Below are positions 49,301 to 58,603 of a DNA stretch of 64,000 nucleotides, piece after piece. Under the pieces are notes generated by a model. That model did no database searches, was not told where the DNA came from, and was given only the letters and a program-made list of their open reading frames with translations. Source of the DNA: Chenopodium formosanum. Lineage: Eukaryota; Streptophyta; Magnoliopsida; Caryophyllales; Amaranthaceae. Position numbers and translations under genes: made by a program. The stretch is taken from NCBI GenBank assembly GCA_024500155.1, contig CM044867.1, positions 29,089,632-29,153,631 on the forward strand, given 5' to 3'. Position 1 is the first letter of the stretch. Every line of letters starts with the position of its first letter.

Positions 49301-49557
49301 TTCTCGGGTTGGTCGGCGTATTTGAGGCGAGCTTCGATGTTGTCGCGAAGACGACGCTCGAAGGAGAGGACGAGTTTTTTTAGGGTTTTGAGGTCGAGAG
49401 TTTCGACGGTTGAATGGGAGTTTTCAATGGCGTCGAGGAGGGAGAGATCGACGCCATTGTCGACGGCGGTGGTGGGGTGGTTGTCGTCGGAGATGGAGTC
49501 TTCTCGCCGGCGTTTGAGGGAAGATGAATTGGTTTTCCGAGGATTTGTTGGCTCCAT
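37311..49557 (-). CDS. CTNNBL1: beta-catenin-like protein 1 (armadillo repeats)
   Basis: Eight exons on the minus strand: 49557-48466, 47262-47178, 39631-39535, 39428-39365, 39288-39232, 38156-38119, 38031-37950 and 37400-37311. The model gives 534 residues with all phases consistent. An NLS-like KRRRED lies near residues 15-20, then armadillo-type helices (NTISSILGLLNHDNTDIAVD, VNNVLELLVQNLL-like repeats), and the conserved C-terminal segments ERLLSKFVESECEKIDRLME and LDGPEEKERAQSKIQKF. The protein is a nuclear factor linked to the Prp19/CDC5L spliceosome complex. Intron 1 uses a GC donor (AAG/GCAAGT at 48466/48465), which is needed to keep FMGK in frame with IPISKKHKKE. Intron 2 (39632-47177) carries a Ty3/gypsy retrotransposon in the same orientation; intron 1 carries an RNase H fragment. 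Confidence 0.92.
37481..37684. repeat. 81-bp tandem duplication plus a G28 homopolymer, intron 7
   Basis: AGCCAAAAGGACAGGTAA and the following CAGTATTGCCATTCGCCAG recur 81 bp apart. After the second copy comes a run of 28 G (37657-37684), read as poly(C) in the transcript. Confidence 0.85.
40905..41328 (-). repeat. 3' LTR of the gypsy element
   Basis: TG...CA repeat of 424 bp. It differs from the other LTR at about four substitutions plus a small indel. The purine-rich TAGGGGGGAGTAT directly inside it (41329-41341, minus strand) is the polypurine tract. Confidence 0.95.
41208..46188 (-). pseudogene. gag-pol remnant of the gypsy element
   Basis: Minus-strand frames in order: coiled-coil N-terminal gag part (46188-45682), gag core (to 45022) with the PDNWIIRAEVFF region, zinc knuckle and aspartic protease (44927-44148), RT start (44220-43894), RT-RNase H-integrase zinc domain (43884-42400), integrase core and chromodomain (to 41208). 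The RT FFDD box and integrase zinc-binding residues remain, and the chromodomain keeps LLKWHELP. Breaks: in-frame TAG at 45684-45682, 44561-44559 and 43896-43894; frame changes near 45020-45050, 44200 and 42470. The protease site reads D-P-G instead of the usual D-S/T-G. The element could not make its own proteins as it stands. Confidence 0.88.
46162..46183 (-). other. primer-binding site
   Basis: Directly inside the 5' LTR the minus strand reads AGTGGTATCAGAGCC; TGGTATCAGAGC is the usual site for initiator methionine tRNA. Confidence 0.85.
46184..46609 (-). repeat. 5' LTR of the gypsy element
   Basis: 426-bp TG...CA repeat matching 40905-41328, followed on its outer side by the AAAGA target duplication. 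Confidence 0.95.
47605..47885 (-). pseudogene. RNase H-like (RVT_3) fragment of a LINE
   Basis: Minus-strand frame with VEVGSDCLSVIQALREK and VERE-GNNLAHTLA, the pattern of the plant LINE-type RNase H domain. The upstream part (VAEVRGVITG) is separated by a stop near 47821. It lies in intron 1 of CTNNBL1. A host RNase H-like gene is less likely given the stop and small size. Confidence 0.7.
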
Positions 49558-49619
49558 TTTTGCAGGGTTTTTGAGAATTTTGTAAGTGACACTGTTTTAA
49601 GAGTAAATAAACCTTCATC

Positions 49620-49895
49620 AAATCATCAACAAAGATACTTCATCTTTTTTTTTTTTTTTTTGTAGATCATGGGGGTACAACAGTCTTTTCAATCATTTAT
49701 TATGGGTATAAGCGTCATTTCATTTTTTTCTCTTACCTCTTCGTTTCTATTTAATAACGCGTTTAATTTAGACATACGAGACACGAGAGTAGAGCGAATG
49801 ATAAAACAAGCGGGGTACACTAAAAAAAGGAGGATGCCAACTTGCCAAGTTAATCTCTGTGATAAACAAATTTCAATATAATTGGAGGGACTCCC
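49620..49895. other. CTNNBL1 promoter side, no gene seen
   Basis: Holds a T tract (49646-49662). A 70-codon plus-strand frame has no recognisable content. Confidence 0.45.
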
Positions 49896-49901
49896 AGTTT
49901 T

Positions 49902-50165
49902 GGTAAAAACCGCTACTTCAGGGTTTGTTTGACATTGTTTTTTATTTTCAGTTTATATATTTTTTTTTTTAAACAGAAAACCAAAAACTAGAAACAACAA
50001 TTTTTTGTTGTCAATTTTTTAAAATTATCATGATTTTAATAAGTTTGACTAATTTTTTATAATTATATGACATATATGATTGTAATCATATTTTTATTTT
50101 TTTTTCAAATAAAAACCAAAAAACAAAAAATTATGCCAAACAAACCCTCAAGTAGCGGTTTTACC
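49902..50165. mobile_element. short inverted-repeat MITE
   Basis: Left GGTAAAAACCGCTACTTCAG followed by GGTTTGTTTGACAT, and right ATGCCAAACAAACCC followed by TCAAGTAGCGGTTTTACC, are inverted over about 35 bp. The 264-bp element is AT-rich and non-coding; the target duplication is unresolved. Confidence 0.65.
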
Positions 50166-50309
50166 CATTTTCACCATAAAAATTACACTTTTATAATTTT
50201 ATCCTAAAGGCTAAAGCTCAGAGATAAACTTGTATTTCCTCCCAAAAAAGCAAAGTACTCCGTATAAAACTTATACAAAAATGAAATGTGTGAAGTAAAA
50301 AAAAAAAGG

Positions 50310-52533
50310 AAAAATTAGAAATAATAAGAAAAAATTGCGGAAAATAATACAACCTTTGGCCCGTTCTTTTTTAATAATACAACCTTTTGATTAATTCTTA
50401 ATAATATAACCTTTGGGGGGTGTTAATTTTAAACAAGACATTACCTGTTGGTAACCTGTTTTTGAAGGTAACCGTGACACGTGTCATTGTTTTATTGGTT
50501 TTTCAATATAATTAATAAATTAAATAATTTTTATTATTAAAGAAATTAAAAAAATAAAAAAAAAAAACCCCAAACCACCCAACCACCACCACCCAGCCAC
50601 CTCCTCTCCCCTCCCCCTTAACCCCGAACCACCTAACCACCACCACCCAGCCACCTCCTCTCCCGTCCCCCTAAACCCCGACCTTCCCCCTTAACCCCAA
50701 ACCACCCAACCCCGACGCAAACCACTTTCCCCTTAACCCCAACGCAGGCCACTTCCCCCTTTCCTTCCAAACCACCACCAAAACCACCCTAATCCACGCA
50801 GCCGCCACCACAAAACCCCCCGAAACAACACAAAAATCACCCGATCCCTTTCCCAGATCTCGATATCACCTCCCTCCCCTTTCGTTGCGCGAAAACCGTC
50901 CCCCTTCACTTCCCTTGTATCGAAAAAAAATCCCCTACATCAGTGTGGAGTTCGCGTCGCGGTGAGGCTCGTGTGTCTGGGAAGGGATGGTGCTGGGCGC
51001 CGGCCGTACCGTCGCCGATGAGGTCGTCTTTGCGTGTGGGGGAGGGGGATAGGAGGTGGCTCGAGGGTGGGAGATATGGTGGTTGGCTGGGTCGGGAAGA
51101 GGAAGGGGATGGGTGGGGTTTTTTTTTTTATTTGCTAAAAAAATATAAATTACAATTAATGTCTTAATTAGGAACTAATTTAATTTTAAACATTTTGTTA
51201 AAAACCAAAAATAAAAGTTATTTTTAAAAAAAAAAATTAATATTCAGACCAATTACATGACAACACGTGTCATGGGTAACCGGTTTTAAAGGTTACAAGT
51301 TTTTTGTCTTGTTTAAAATTGACACCCCCAAAGGTTATATTATTAAGAATTAATCAAAAGGTTGTATTATTAAAAAAGAACAGGGCAAAGGTTATATTAT
51401 TTTCCGCAATTTTTCCAAATAATAAACCCAACTTTCATGAATTTTTCCTTTGGATTTTGGAACAATCCAAACTTTGGGGGTTGTTGATTTTCTACAATCC
51501 TAAATACCGGTTACCGGTTGAATGGGTTATATTTAATTTTTTTTGTTAAAGTGACACGTGTCACATATATATTGGTTTTAAGAAAAAAAAACCAAAATTA
51601 AAAAAAAAAAAAAAGACAAAACCACCCGGCCAAAACCCCCAACCACCCTAAGAGATCCGGTAACCCGCCCATCCAGCCACCTCCCTTGATGGACCGCCGA
51701 CCCTCCCTCACAACTAAAGTCGCTGCTCCGGCAGCTACCCTCTAAACCACCATCCCCCCTTCCCGAAACCCCCGCGCAACCACCAACAATAAAACCCCTC
51801 CCAATTCCGCCCACCAGCCAAACCTTAAAAACCACTGGCTTACCCAAAATTCTGGCTGCTGCTATTTCCCCCTCCCCCTGCGTCGGCTTTTCCCCTCCCC
51901 CCGCGGCGGTGCTGCGATCCACCCCCACCCCTTAATCTTTCCTTTCTCTTCCCCTACTTTGAGATCATAGCGTTAGCGCGATGAAATCGGTGTTGTTGGA
52001 GTCGGGGTTGTACTGTGTTGCGGGGCAGATGTTGATGGGGAAATACTTTGTGGTAGGCGATGTTGGTCGAATTTGGCTACTTGGGGGGTTTTGGGGAGTG
52101 AGTGATGGATTACCTTGGTGGTTGTGTGGGGTGGTTGCGTGGGATGGTTGCGTTGGTGGTTGTGTGGGGTGGTTATGTTGCGTGGAATGGGGGTGACGCG
52201 ACGGTTCGACGAACTGGACAGTGGTGGTGGAGGTAAGGGTGGGCTGGTGGTGGAAGGACAGTGGTGGTGAGGTTAGGGTGGCACCGTGGCAGTGGTTTAT
52301 CTGATTTTTTGTTTTTTTTATTATTTTTTTAAAAATATTTGGACCAATCAGGATTTGACACGTGTCAAGTGTCTTGACTCTTGATATAATAGGTCATTGA
52401 GTTTTGTTGATTGGTTAGGGATTGAAGAAAATCAACAACCCCTAAAGTTCGGATTATATTCCAAAATAATCTAAAGTTGGGATATTGAAACAAATTGTGT
52501 GAAAAGTTGGGATTATTATTTCTAAAATTTTCG
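50310..52533. mobile_element. MULE-like element A (outer), split by element B
   Basis: Flanked by AAAAAAAGG on both sides (50301-50309, 52534-52542), a 9-bp duplication typical of Mutator-like elements. The right inverted end AGAAATAATAATCCCAACTTT matches the left AGAAATAATAA...ACCCAACTTT once element B is removed. The TIRs are long and AT-rich (to about 51590 and from about 52340); each carries TGACACGTGTCA (51552-51563, 52356-52367). The core (51620-52290) is GC-rich and non-coding as far as I can tell. Confidence 0.8.
50328..51416. mobile_element. MULE-like element B, nested in the TIR of A
   Basis: Flanked by AAATAATAA (50319-50327, 51417-51425), a perfect 9-bp duplication that is itself part of element A's TIR. 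The ends GAAAAAATTGCGGAAAATAA and TTATTTTCCGCAATTTTTCC begin TIRs of roughly 150 bp. The core from 50560 to 51120 is GC-rich and has a CCACCACCCAGCCACCTCCT block duplicated in tandem; it may be captured host sequence. Confidence 0.88.
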
Positions 52534-54421
52534 AAAAAAAGGAGAATTCTCTTTGGTAAACTCAAACTTTTTAATTTTCTCGGTGGTAAACGTTAAAAAA
52601 AATATTATCATTGGTAAACTTAAAATATTGATTACCATTGATAAGTGTTAATTTAATAAAAATCCTTAACCATAATTAGGTTTTTATTTTTTTTTTAATT
52701 ATTACATTATATTATTCCTTAAAAATATTTAACAATTTTTTTTAAAAAAACGCCTCTCCCCACCAGCTATCTTCTCCCTGCCAGTGCCGCCGCCGGTGTC
52801 GTAGCACAGTTCCCTCCCTCGCTGGCGCGTCGCCCCCCTCCCCCATCTTTCTCTCTCCGCTGTTTTCCCCCTTTCTCTTTCTCTAGTTTCCATACACGGA
52901 TCCTGTAAAATCCTTAACCTTCATTCTGAAACCCAATTTCTTCAATTTCCTTAACCTTAGCTTCAACCCAATTCCTTGTGAAATCTCACTCCTTGATGAT
53001 GTCGTGTTCTGATAATTCCACAACAACATCCTAGAGTGATGAAGAACGTAAATTGAGATGAAACAAATCCTTAATTTTGTTCGAAAATTTTCAAAGCAAA
53101 GCAAAATGAAGGATTGAAGGGAAGAAGAAGAAAAACCTAATGGTGGCAAGTTCGAGGTGGGGGGATGGCCGGCTGGGGGTTTTGCGAGAGTGGGGGAGGA
53201 GCTTTTAGGGATTTTCGGGGGAGGGAAATGGGATTCGGGTTGGGGGAGGAGGGGAGAGCTGGTTGCCGTTGGGTGCCGGCGTTGGGAGAAGGGATGGTAG
53301 CGCCAGCGAAGGCGAGAGGGTTTGGGGTTGCTAATGGATTAGGGAAGGTGGGGCGGGGGAGGCTGTTGTCACCTGGGGTTGGGGAAGGTCAACGTCACCA
53401 GGGGGTGGGGGAGTACGGCGCACCTGCAAAGGTGGGGCCGGGCGCCGCGTGGGTGGGATAGGGGTGGCGCATAGGTGGCTTGCTGTTGGGTTAGTTCTTT
53501 ATAAAAAAAAAATATTTCTAAAATAAATGCACAAAAAAAAAAAAAAACTATCTATGATTAAATATCTAGTTCAAATTTAGGAAAATTTGTTAATTACTAC
53601 CTCAAAAAGAGAGGCCTTGTCACTTACTACCCATAAAAAAAGTTTCTAATTACTACCCCAAATTCACCTAAATTGCACCGATTACTACCCGAGTGTACTT
53701 TCCGGTGATTTAACTCACCTTATGACGTCATAACCCACATTTAACCACACTTAAACCTAACTCTAGTACAATTAACCTAACCAACCCAAATTTTAACCTT
53801 AATGAACCTAATTAACCTTAATTAACACAAATTAACTAACACAATTTACCCCAACCACTCATGTGATATAAATCAAATAAGCAAACCCAATTCAACTTCT
53901 CCAACGGCTCCTTCACCATTATCAACCCAAATCTTCTCATCCTATCCTCTGTAAATCACAAATTCGTTCTTCCTTTTGTCACATCGCACGCTTTAGGTCG
54001 CAAAAGGAAGGCTTTTGAGAAGGTAATTGATTAATTTCCTTCAATGTTGTGATAAATTGACAATTTTTTAGGGTTTATTGTAAAGTTTGGGTTTTTTTTC
54101 ATAATTGAAGAGTTGAGCAGAATTAAACCTTCAATAGCAATTGGTTTTGGTTGCAGATGAGTATGCAAATTGCTCGGGCAAGTAGAAGGCATTGCAGGCG
54201 CCATTTTCTTTACTCCTCCAATGGCAACTCCTTTGTTCTTCCGCATTTTTGGCAAAATAATTCGAATGTTGTTTATAAGCAATTTACTTTGTTAGTTAGG
54301 GCAAATTGTGAGCTTTCAATGGGATTAGAGCACACACGAACTGCAATTCTGGGTTTTATGGGGGTTTTGCTAAGGAAGATAGAGTTCAGATGAGAGAGAG
54401 ATAAGAGAGAAATTAGAATTA

Positions 54422-54427
<6 letters not shown>

Positions 54428-54460
<33 letters not shown>
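54428..54460. repeat. T homopolymer in MULE-like element D
   Basis: Run of about 32 T inside the element, separate from the longer run at 54666. Confidence 0.9.
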
Positions 54461-54462
<2 letters not shown>

Positions 54463-54663
54463 GGCAGTTAGGTGAGGGTAATAAATGGGGGGTAATTAGT
54501 TTGGGGTAATTTTTTAAAATTTGGGTTGGTTAGGTTTATTATACTAGAGTTAGGTTTAAGTGTGGTTAAATGTGGTTTATGACGTCATAAGGTGAATTAA
54601 ATCACCGGAAAGTAAACTCGGGTAGTAATCGGTGCAATTTAGGTGAATTTGGGTAGTAATTAG

Positions 54664-54665
<2 letters not shown>

Positions 54666-54712
<47 letters not shown>
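54666..54712. repeat. T47 homopolymer in the right TIR of element D
   Basis: Forty-seven T in a row where the left TIR has only seven A (53634-53640). Confidence 0.9.
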
Positions 54713-54715
<3 letters not shown>

Positions 54716-54925
54716 GGGTAGTAAGTGACAAGGCCTCTCTTTTTGAGGTTTTAAGTAACAAATTTTCCTAAAATTTATCATTAATGTTATAGTTGATTAA
54801 TATAAAAAATTTAGATTTATAAAAAATAATTAATTTTTTTAATGTTTATCTCTGAAAAAATTACGAAGTTCAAGTTTACTAAAGAGAATTTTCCAAAAAA
54901 GGAAAAAAATCCTAGGAAAGTATTA

Positions 54926-55262
54926 GAGCATCTCCAATGGTTCAATTATAAGGACTTGCTTGCAATTTAAATAAAGTTCCTAGCTACATGCTTACCATTG
55001 GAGAATAAAAAATTGAGCAACATGCTAGCAATTGTAGCCCAACCAAGCTACATGCTTGATTGAAAATGAGACAAATAATCTCCATTCATATTGGAACATG
55101 TGTATAATTATCTATTATTTTTTTAAAACTTTATTTTTTTGCAAACTACAATATGTTGTGGCTTACCATTGAAACAAGTTGTTGCTTAAAAAGTGTTGTA
55201 GCTTAGAAATTTATGTGGAAAAGCAAGCTACAAAGCATTGTAGCTTGCCATTGGAGATGCTC
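54926..55262. mobile_element. Tourist-like MITE (GAGCATCTCCAATGG ends)
   Basis: GAGCATCTCCAATGG and CCATTGGAGATGCTC are perfect inverted ends flanked by TTA (54923-54925, 55263-55265), as in PIF/Harbinger-derived MITEs. The body repeats GCTACAATG-like words. Confidence 0.88.
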
Positions 55263-55363
55263 TTAGTTTCCTTCCTTTTCTGTCACTCTATTAGTTTCCT
55301 TTTGAAGCCCATCACACGTTCTCCATTGAAACGACTTCTGATACTTCTAATCTATTGAATCAG

Positions 55364-56041
55364 GTAAGAAGTTTCCGTTTGTGATAATCGAATTTGAATT
55401 TGACAATCAAGTGTTTAGTCTTTGATTTAATTGTCAGTATTGTCAATCTAGGGTTCTTCTAAAGTTGATTATTGAACTGTTTGCTTATAATTACTATGAT
55501 TTTGTTGTTATTCGAACCTAATTTGATAATTGAATCAAATTTGCCTTTAATGTTAAGATTGAACTATGAAATCGAACCTTTTTCTATCTAAAATTATGCG
55601 ATATTCAAGCCTAATTTGATAGTTAAATCAAATTTTAAGATGAAACTATGAAATTGAACCTCTTTCTATCTAAAATTATGCTATATTCAAGCCTATTTTG
55701 ATAATTGAATCAAATTTGCCTACAATGTTAAGATGAAACTATGAAATTGAACCTTTTTCTATCTAAAATTATGCGAAATTCAAGCCTATTTTGATAATTG
55801 AACCAAATTTGCCTACAATGTTAAGATGAAAATATGAAATTGAACCCTTTTCTATCTAAAATTATGCGATATTCAAGCCTATATTGATAATTGAATCAAA
55901 TTTGGTGGCTAGTGTGTTGCATAACCCTAAATTGGACCCTTTTCAAAATTTTCTTGGTTGAACCAATAGTGATCTTTTTGATAAATACTTAAGATTATCA
56001 TATTTTTGTATGGCGTAAAATGTATATATTTCAAAAAATAG
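55364..56041 (+). other. 5'UTR intron of the F-box gene
   Basis: Donor ATCAG/GTAAGAAG at 55363/55364. The acceptor is AAATAG just before the ATG at 56042, or the CAG at 56045-56047, which would remove that ATG. Most of the intron is a tandem repeat. Confidence 0.5.
55530..55915. repeat. four tandem copies of an 82-94-bp unit
   Basis: TTTCTATCTAAAATTATGCG starts at 55581 and recurs near 55663, 55757 and 55849, with AAGCCTA-TTTGATA-TTGAA after each. Units differ by small indels. Confidence 0.85.
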
Positions 56042-58147
56042 ATGCAGGATAGGGAAGAACAGGGAGCAATACGATTATGTGCGAAGAGGATGTGTATTTT
56101 GAGCGAGAATGAAACATTAGACCGGATTTCATGGTTGCCGGAACACATCATCCATGAGATACTTGATAATCTTTCCTCGAAAGATGCAGCTCGAACTTCC
56201 ATATTGTCCAAAACATGGAAAAGTTTTACAAATTCGTATTCTATTTTACATTTAGATCATAATTTATTTGGGTTGAAATGTCTAGTAGCTGCTGGAAACA
56301 GCAGGAACGAACCTAATATTCGTGAAATAAGGGAGGAATTCATGAGTTTTGTCAAGTATCACTTGTCCAAAGTGATACATCAAAAATTAGCTCTGCGAAG
56401 ATTAACATTGAATGTGGCAATAGAAGATTCCAAGAGCTTCTCCCGCGTGGATCAATTGATGGATTTGGTCTGTAAATTAAGTAAGGTTGAGGAGTTGTGC
56501 ATTTTTGTACTAACTAATGAGTATAGAGGGACGAATGTGACTGTTAAGTATGATATACGTGACATTGTTATCTCTATAGGGAAGGACGGATATGGTAAGA
56601 ATGTTGTACGTTACAATATTCCCTTGTCTGTTTTGGCTTTAAATGGATTGCGTTACCTCTATGTACATGGATGCAAATTTGGCAGTCTGGTTGGCAATCA
56701 TTTCAGGAGCAACATTTGTTCTCTGCAACGTTTGTCCTTGTTGCAGGCTTCATTGGACGAGGGAGTTTTAATTAATTTGGCGCGTTATTGTCCTGGGATT
56801 GAAATTTTGGAGTTTGATCGATGTACATTTTGGGATTATTCTCTTGAGCTTTCGGTATTTCCTAGGTTAAAGAAAGTTTCTATCCATAAATGTAATGGGA
56901 ATCTCAATTTTATTTACATTGATAAGGATGGTCTTGAGAGTTTCAAATGCAATTTAATTGCTCATTGTCAGTTCATTTCAACTGCTTGTCGTAGTATCAG
57001 AGAACTCATCGTTTCATATTGCATGATTGGGCCACCCAATCTGTTTGTAGAGCTTACAACTACTTTTCCACTCATTGAGGACATGGAAATTTCCTCTTGC
57101 TGTGGATTCAGCTTTACAGAGAGGTTTAAAGCTGTTAGTCGTCATCTGAGGAAATTATCGATTCCCTTTCCAAAGCAAGATCAAGTGAACCACATGAGTA
57201 TCGATTGTCCAAATCTAGAGTTTTTAAAGCTTGAAGGTAACGGATTGAAGGAAGTTTACCTCAATTGCCCCAACTTAAGACAATTACTCTATACTGGTAA
57301 TGCAATCCCAGCGTTTCCTTTGTTTAACACATCAGCTGCTTTAAAGGTTATACATTATCAAGTTAATGTAAACACCACCTATTTCAATAGTTTATGGTTC
57401 ATGCACTTCAGAGGACTAATCAAACAGATGGCCCTAGTTGGACGCACAATTCATTTGAACCTTGGTTTTAGCCCGAAGATGGTGGGTACTGTTTTTTTGT
57501 TTTTTTTTTTTTTTCTTTTTATTGAACGTTTATTTATTTATTATGTGATTTTGATTTGAATTTGCATGCAAGGTTGAATTCATTCCATTGGAATATGGAG
57601 CTTTCCTGGCTTCAATGCAGAGCGACGTTCACTTAACAATCCGGATTTCATTGGTTACAAAATTTATCTCCAATAATTTGGCGGGATTTGTTGATGGCTT
57701 GATTTGGAGCACTTGTCCCACCACTTTAACATTTACTTGTTTATGTGATGGATTCTTGGAGGTAATCTGAAATGAACACTGAAATAGATTTACTTGACAA
57801 GTTGAAATGAACATTGCACTTGATCGTACAGAAAGCTGATTAGTATTTATCTTATTTTGCAGGACTTTTGTGAAAAATTAGCTAAGAAGCCCCGAAATGA
57901 AAGTTGTAGGGAATTCTGCAACAAATGTTGGTGGCATTACATTGTAGATTTTGAAGTGGAGAGCTTTCCCGCGATTAATCCCCCAATTAAATACATAAAG
58001 GAGAATCTGCCAACGTTTGTAAAGATGTACCAAAAATATCGAACAAGGCAAACGTGTACTTTCAAATTGTATTGGCGCCGCAGTGAGGGTCGCCAAAATT
58101 GTGTCGAAGATGTGCAACAAATAAGAGTTGCTCAGCTTACTCCCTAG
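56042..58147 (+). CDS. F-box/LRR protein
   Basis: Three exons, 56042-57481, 57573-57761 and 57863-58147, all GT-AG and phase 0, give 637 residues. The F-box is at about 28-70 (ISWLPEHIIHEILDNLSSKD, then LSKTWKSF), the part that binds SKP1 in SCF ubiquitin ligases. It is followed by irregular leucine-rich repeats (LNGLRYLYVHGCKF, CPGIEILEFDRCTF, CPNLEFLKLEGN) to about residue 450 and a C-terminal region without a recognised domain. The target protein is unknown. The ATG at 56090 (MCILSENETLDRIS) may be the true start if the acceptor after the first ATG is used. The gene converges on the P450 with 456 bp between the stops. Confidence 0.88.
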
Positions 58148-58603
58148 TAATGCACATGCACTGAAGCATGCAATATTCACCAAGTGAGTATCAGATTCTG
58201 CAGTTTTTACCTTTTTTTTTTTTTTTTTTTTTTATTAATTAAGACTAGTATGGAGTATTTATTATTGTGCCTTTGTTATCTAAAATTATAAAAAATATAT
58301 ATTGGTTTAGTTTTTCTTTAATGCTCAAAACTAATTGAGAAATTTGTCAAAGTTTTGTACTTAGGGTTTAATTTTGTAGCGTTTTCAAAATGTTTGGATT
58401 TGTGGTTTGGTTTAATATCTACAGAGTACGTTATACATCTTACAGTATAGAAGTTCATTGAACAAACAAATCTTAAAATCCTTGCAGTGAGCAGCAAGAG
58501 GAGGATCATAAATTCATAATTTAGATCATCCATTAGATTTGAATTTATCTAGTAACCCTTTAATCCAAGATTGGATCAGCATAAATATACTCAAGAACAT
58601 CTA
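58148..58603. other. convergent 3' flanks of F-box and P450 genes
   Basis: No coding signal; a T tract lies at 58212-58233. Both 3'UTRs must fall here. Confidence 0.5.

Larger units (their letters stand above)
53580..54768. mobile_element. MULE-like element D, nested in C
   Basis: TIRs of about 200 bp start GGAAAATTTGTTA and share AGAGAGGCCTTGTCACTTAC, TTTCCGGTGATTTAA and TTATGACGTCATAA. Flanks TCAAATTTA (53571-53579) and TAAAATTTA (54769-54777) match at 8 of 9 bases. One TIR has an A7 run where the other has T47. Confidence 0.82.
52544..54894. mobile_element. MULE-like element C (outer), split by element D
   Basis: Ends GAATTCTCTTTGGTAAACT and AGTTTACTAAAGAGAATTTTCC are inverted. AAAAAAGGA occurs at 52535-52543 and 54895-54903, a 9-bp duplication that overlaps element A's right duplication, so the two elements abut. 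The GC-rich core (52750-53470) resembles those of A and B in composition. Exact left base is uncertain by about three. Confidence 0.72.

Noticed and set aside
50943..51167. 74-codon Gly/Arg/Trp-rich frame in MULE-like B
   Set aside because: No similarity I can recognise; probably a by-product of GC-rich sequence.
53165..53461. 98-codon Gly-rich frame in MULE-like C
   Set aside because: Same reason; the purine-rich strand of the GC core is open by composition.
54151..54393. 80-codon frame in the core of MULE-like D
   Set aside because: Follows a splice-like TTGCAG and could be a captured exon, but I recognise no family and the frame has no conserved features.
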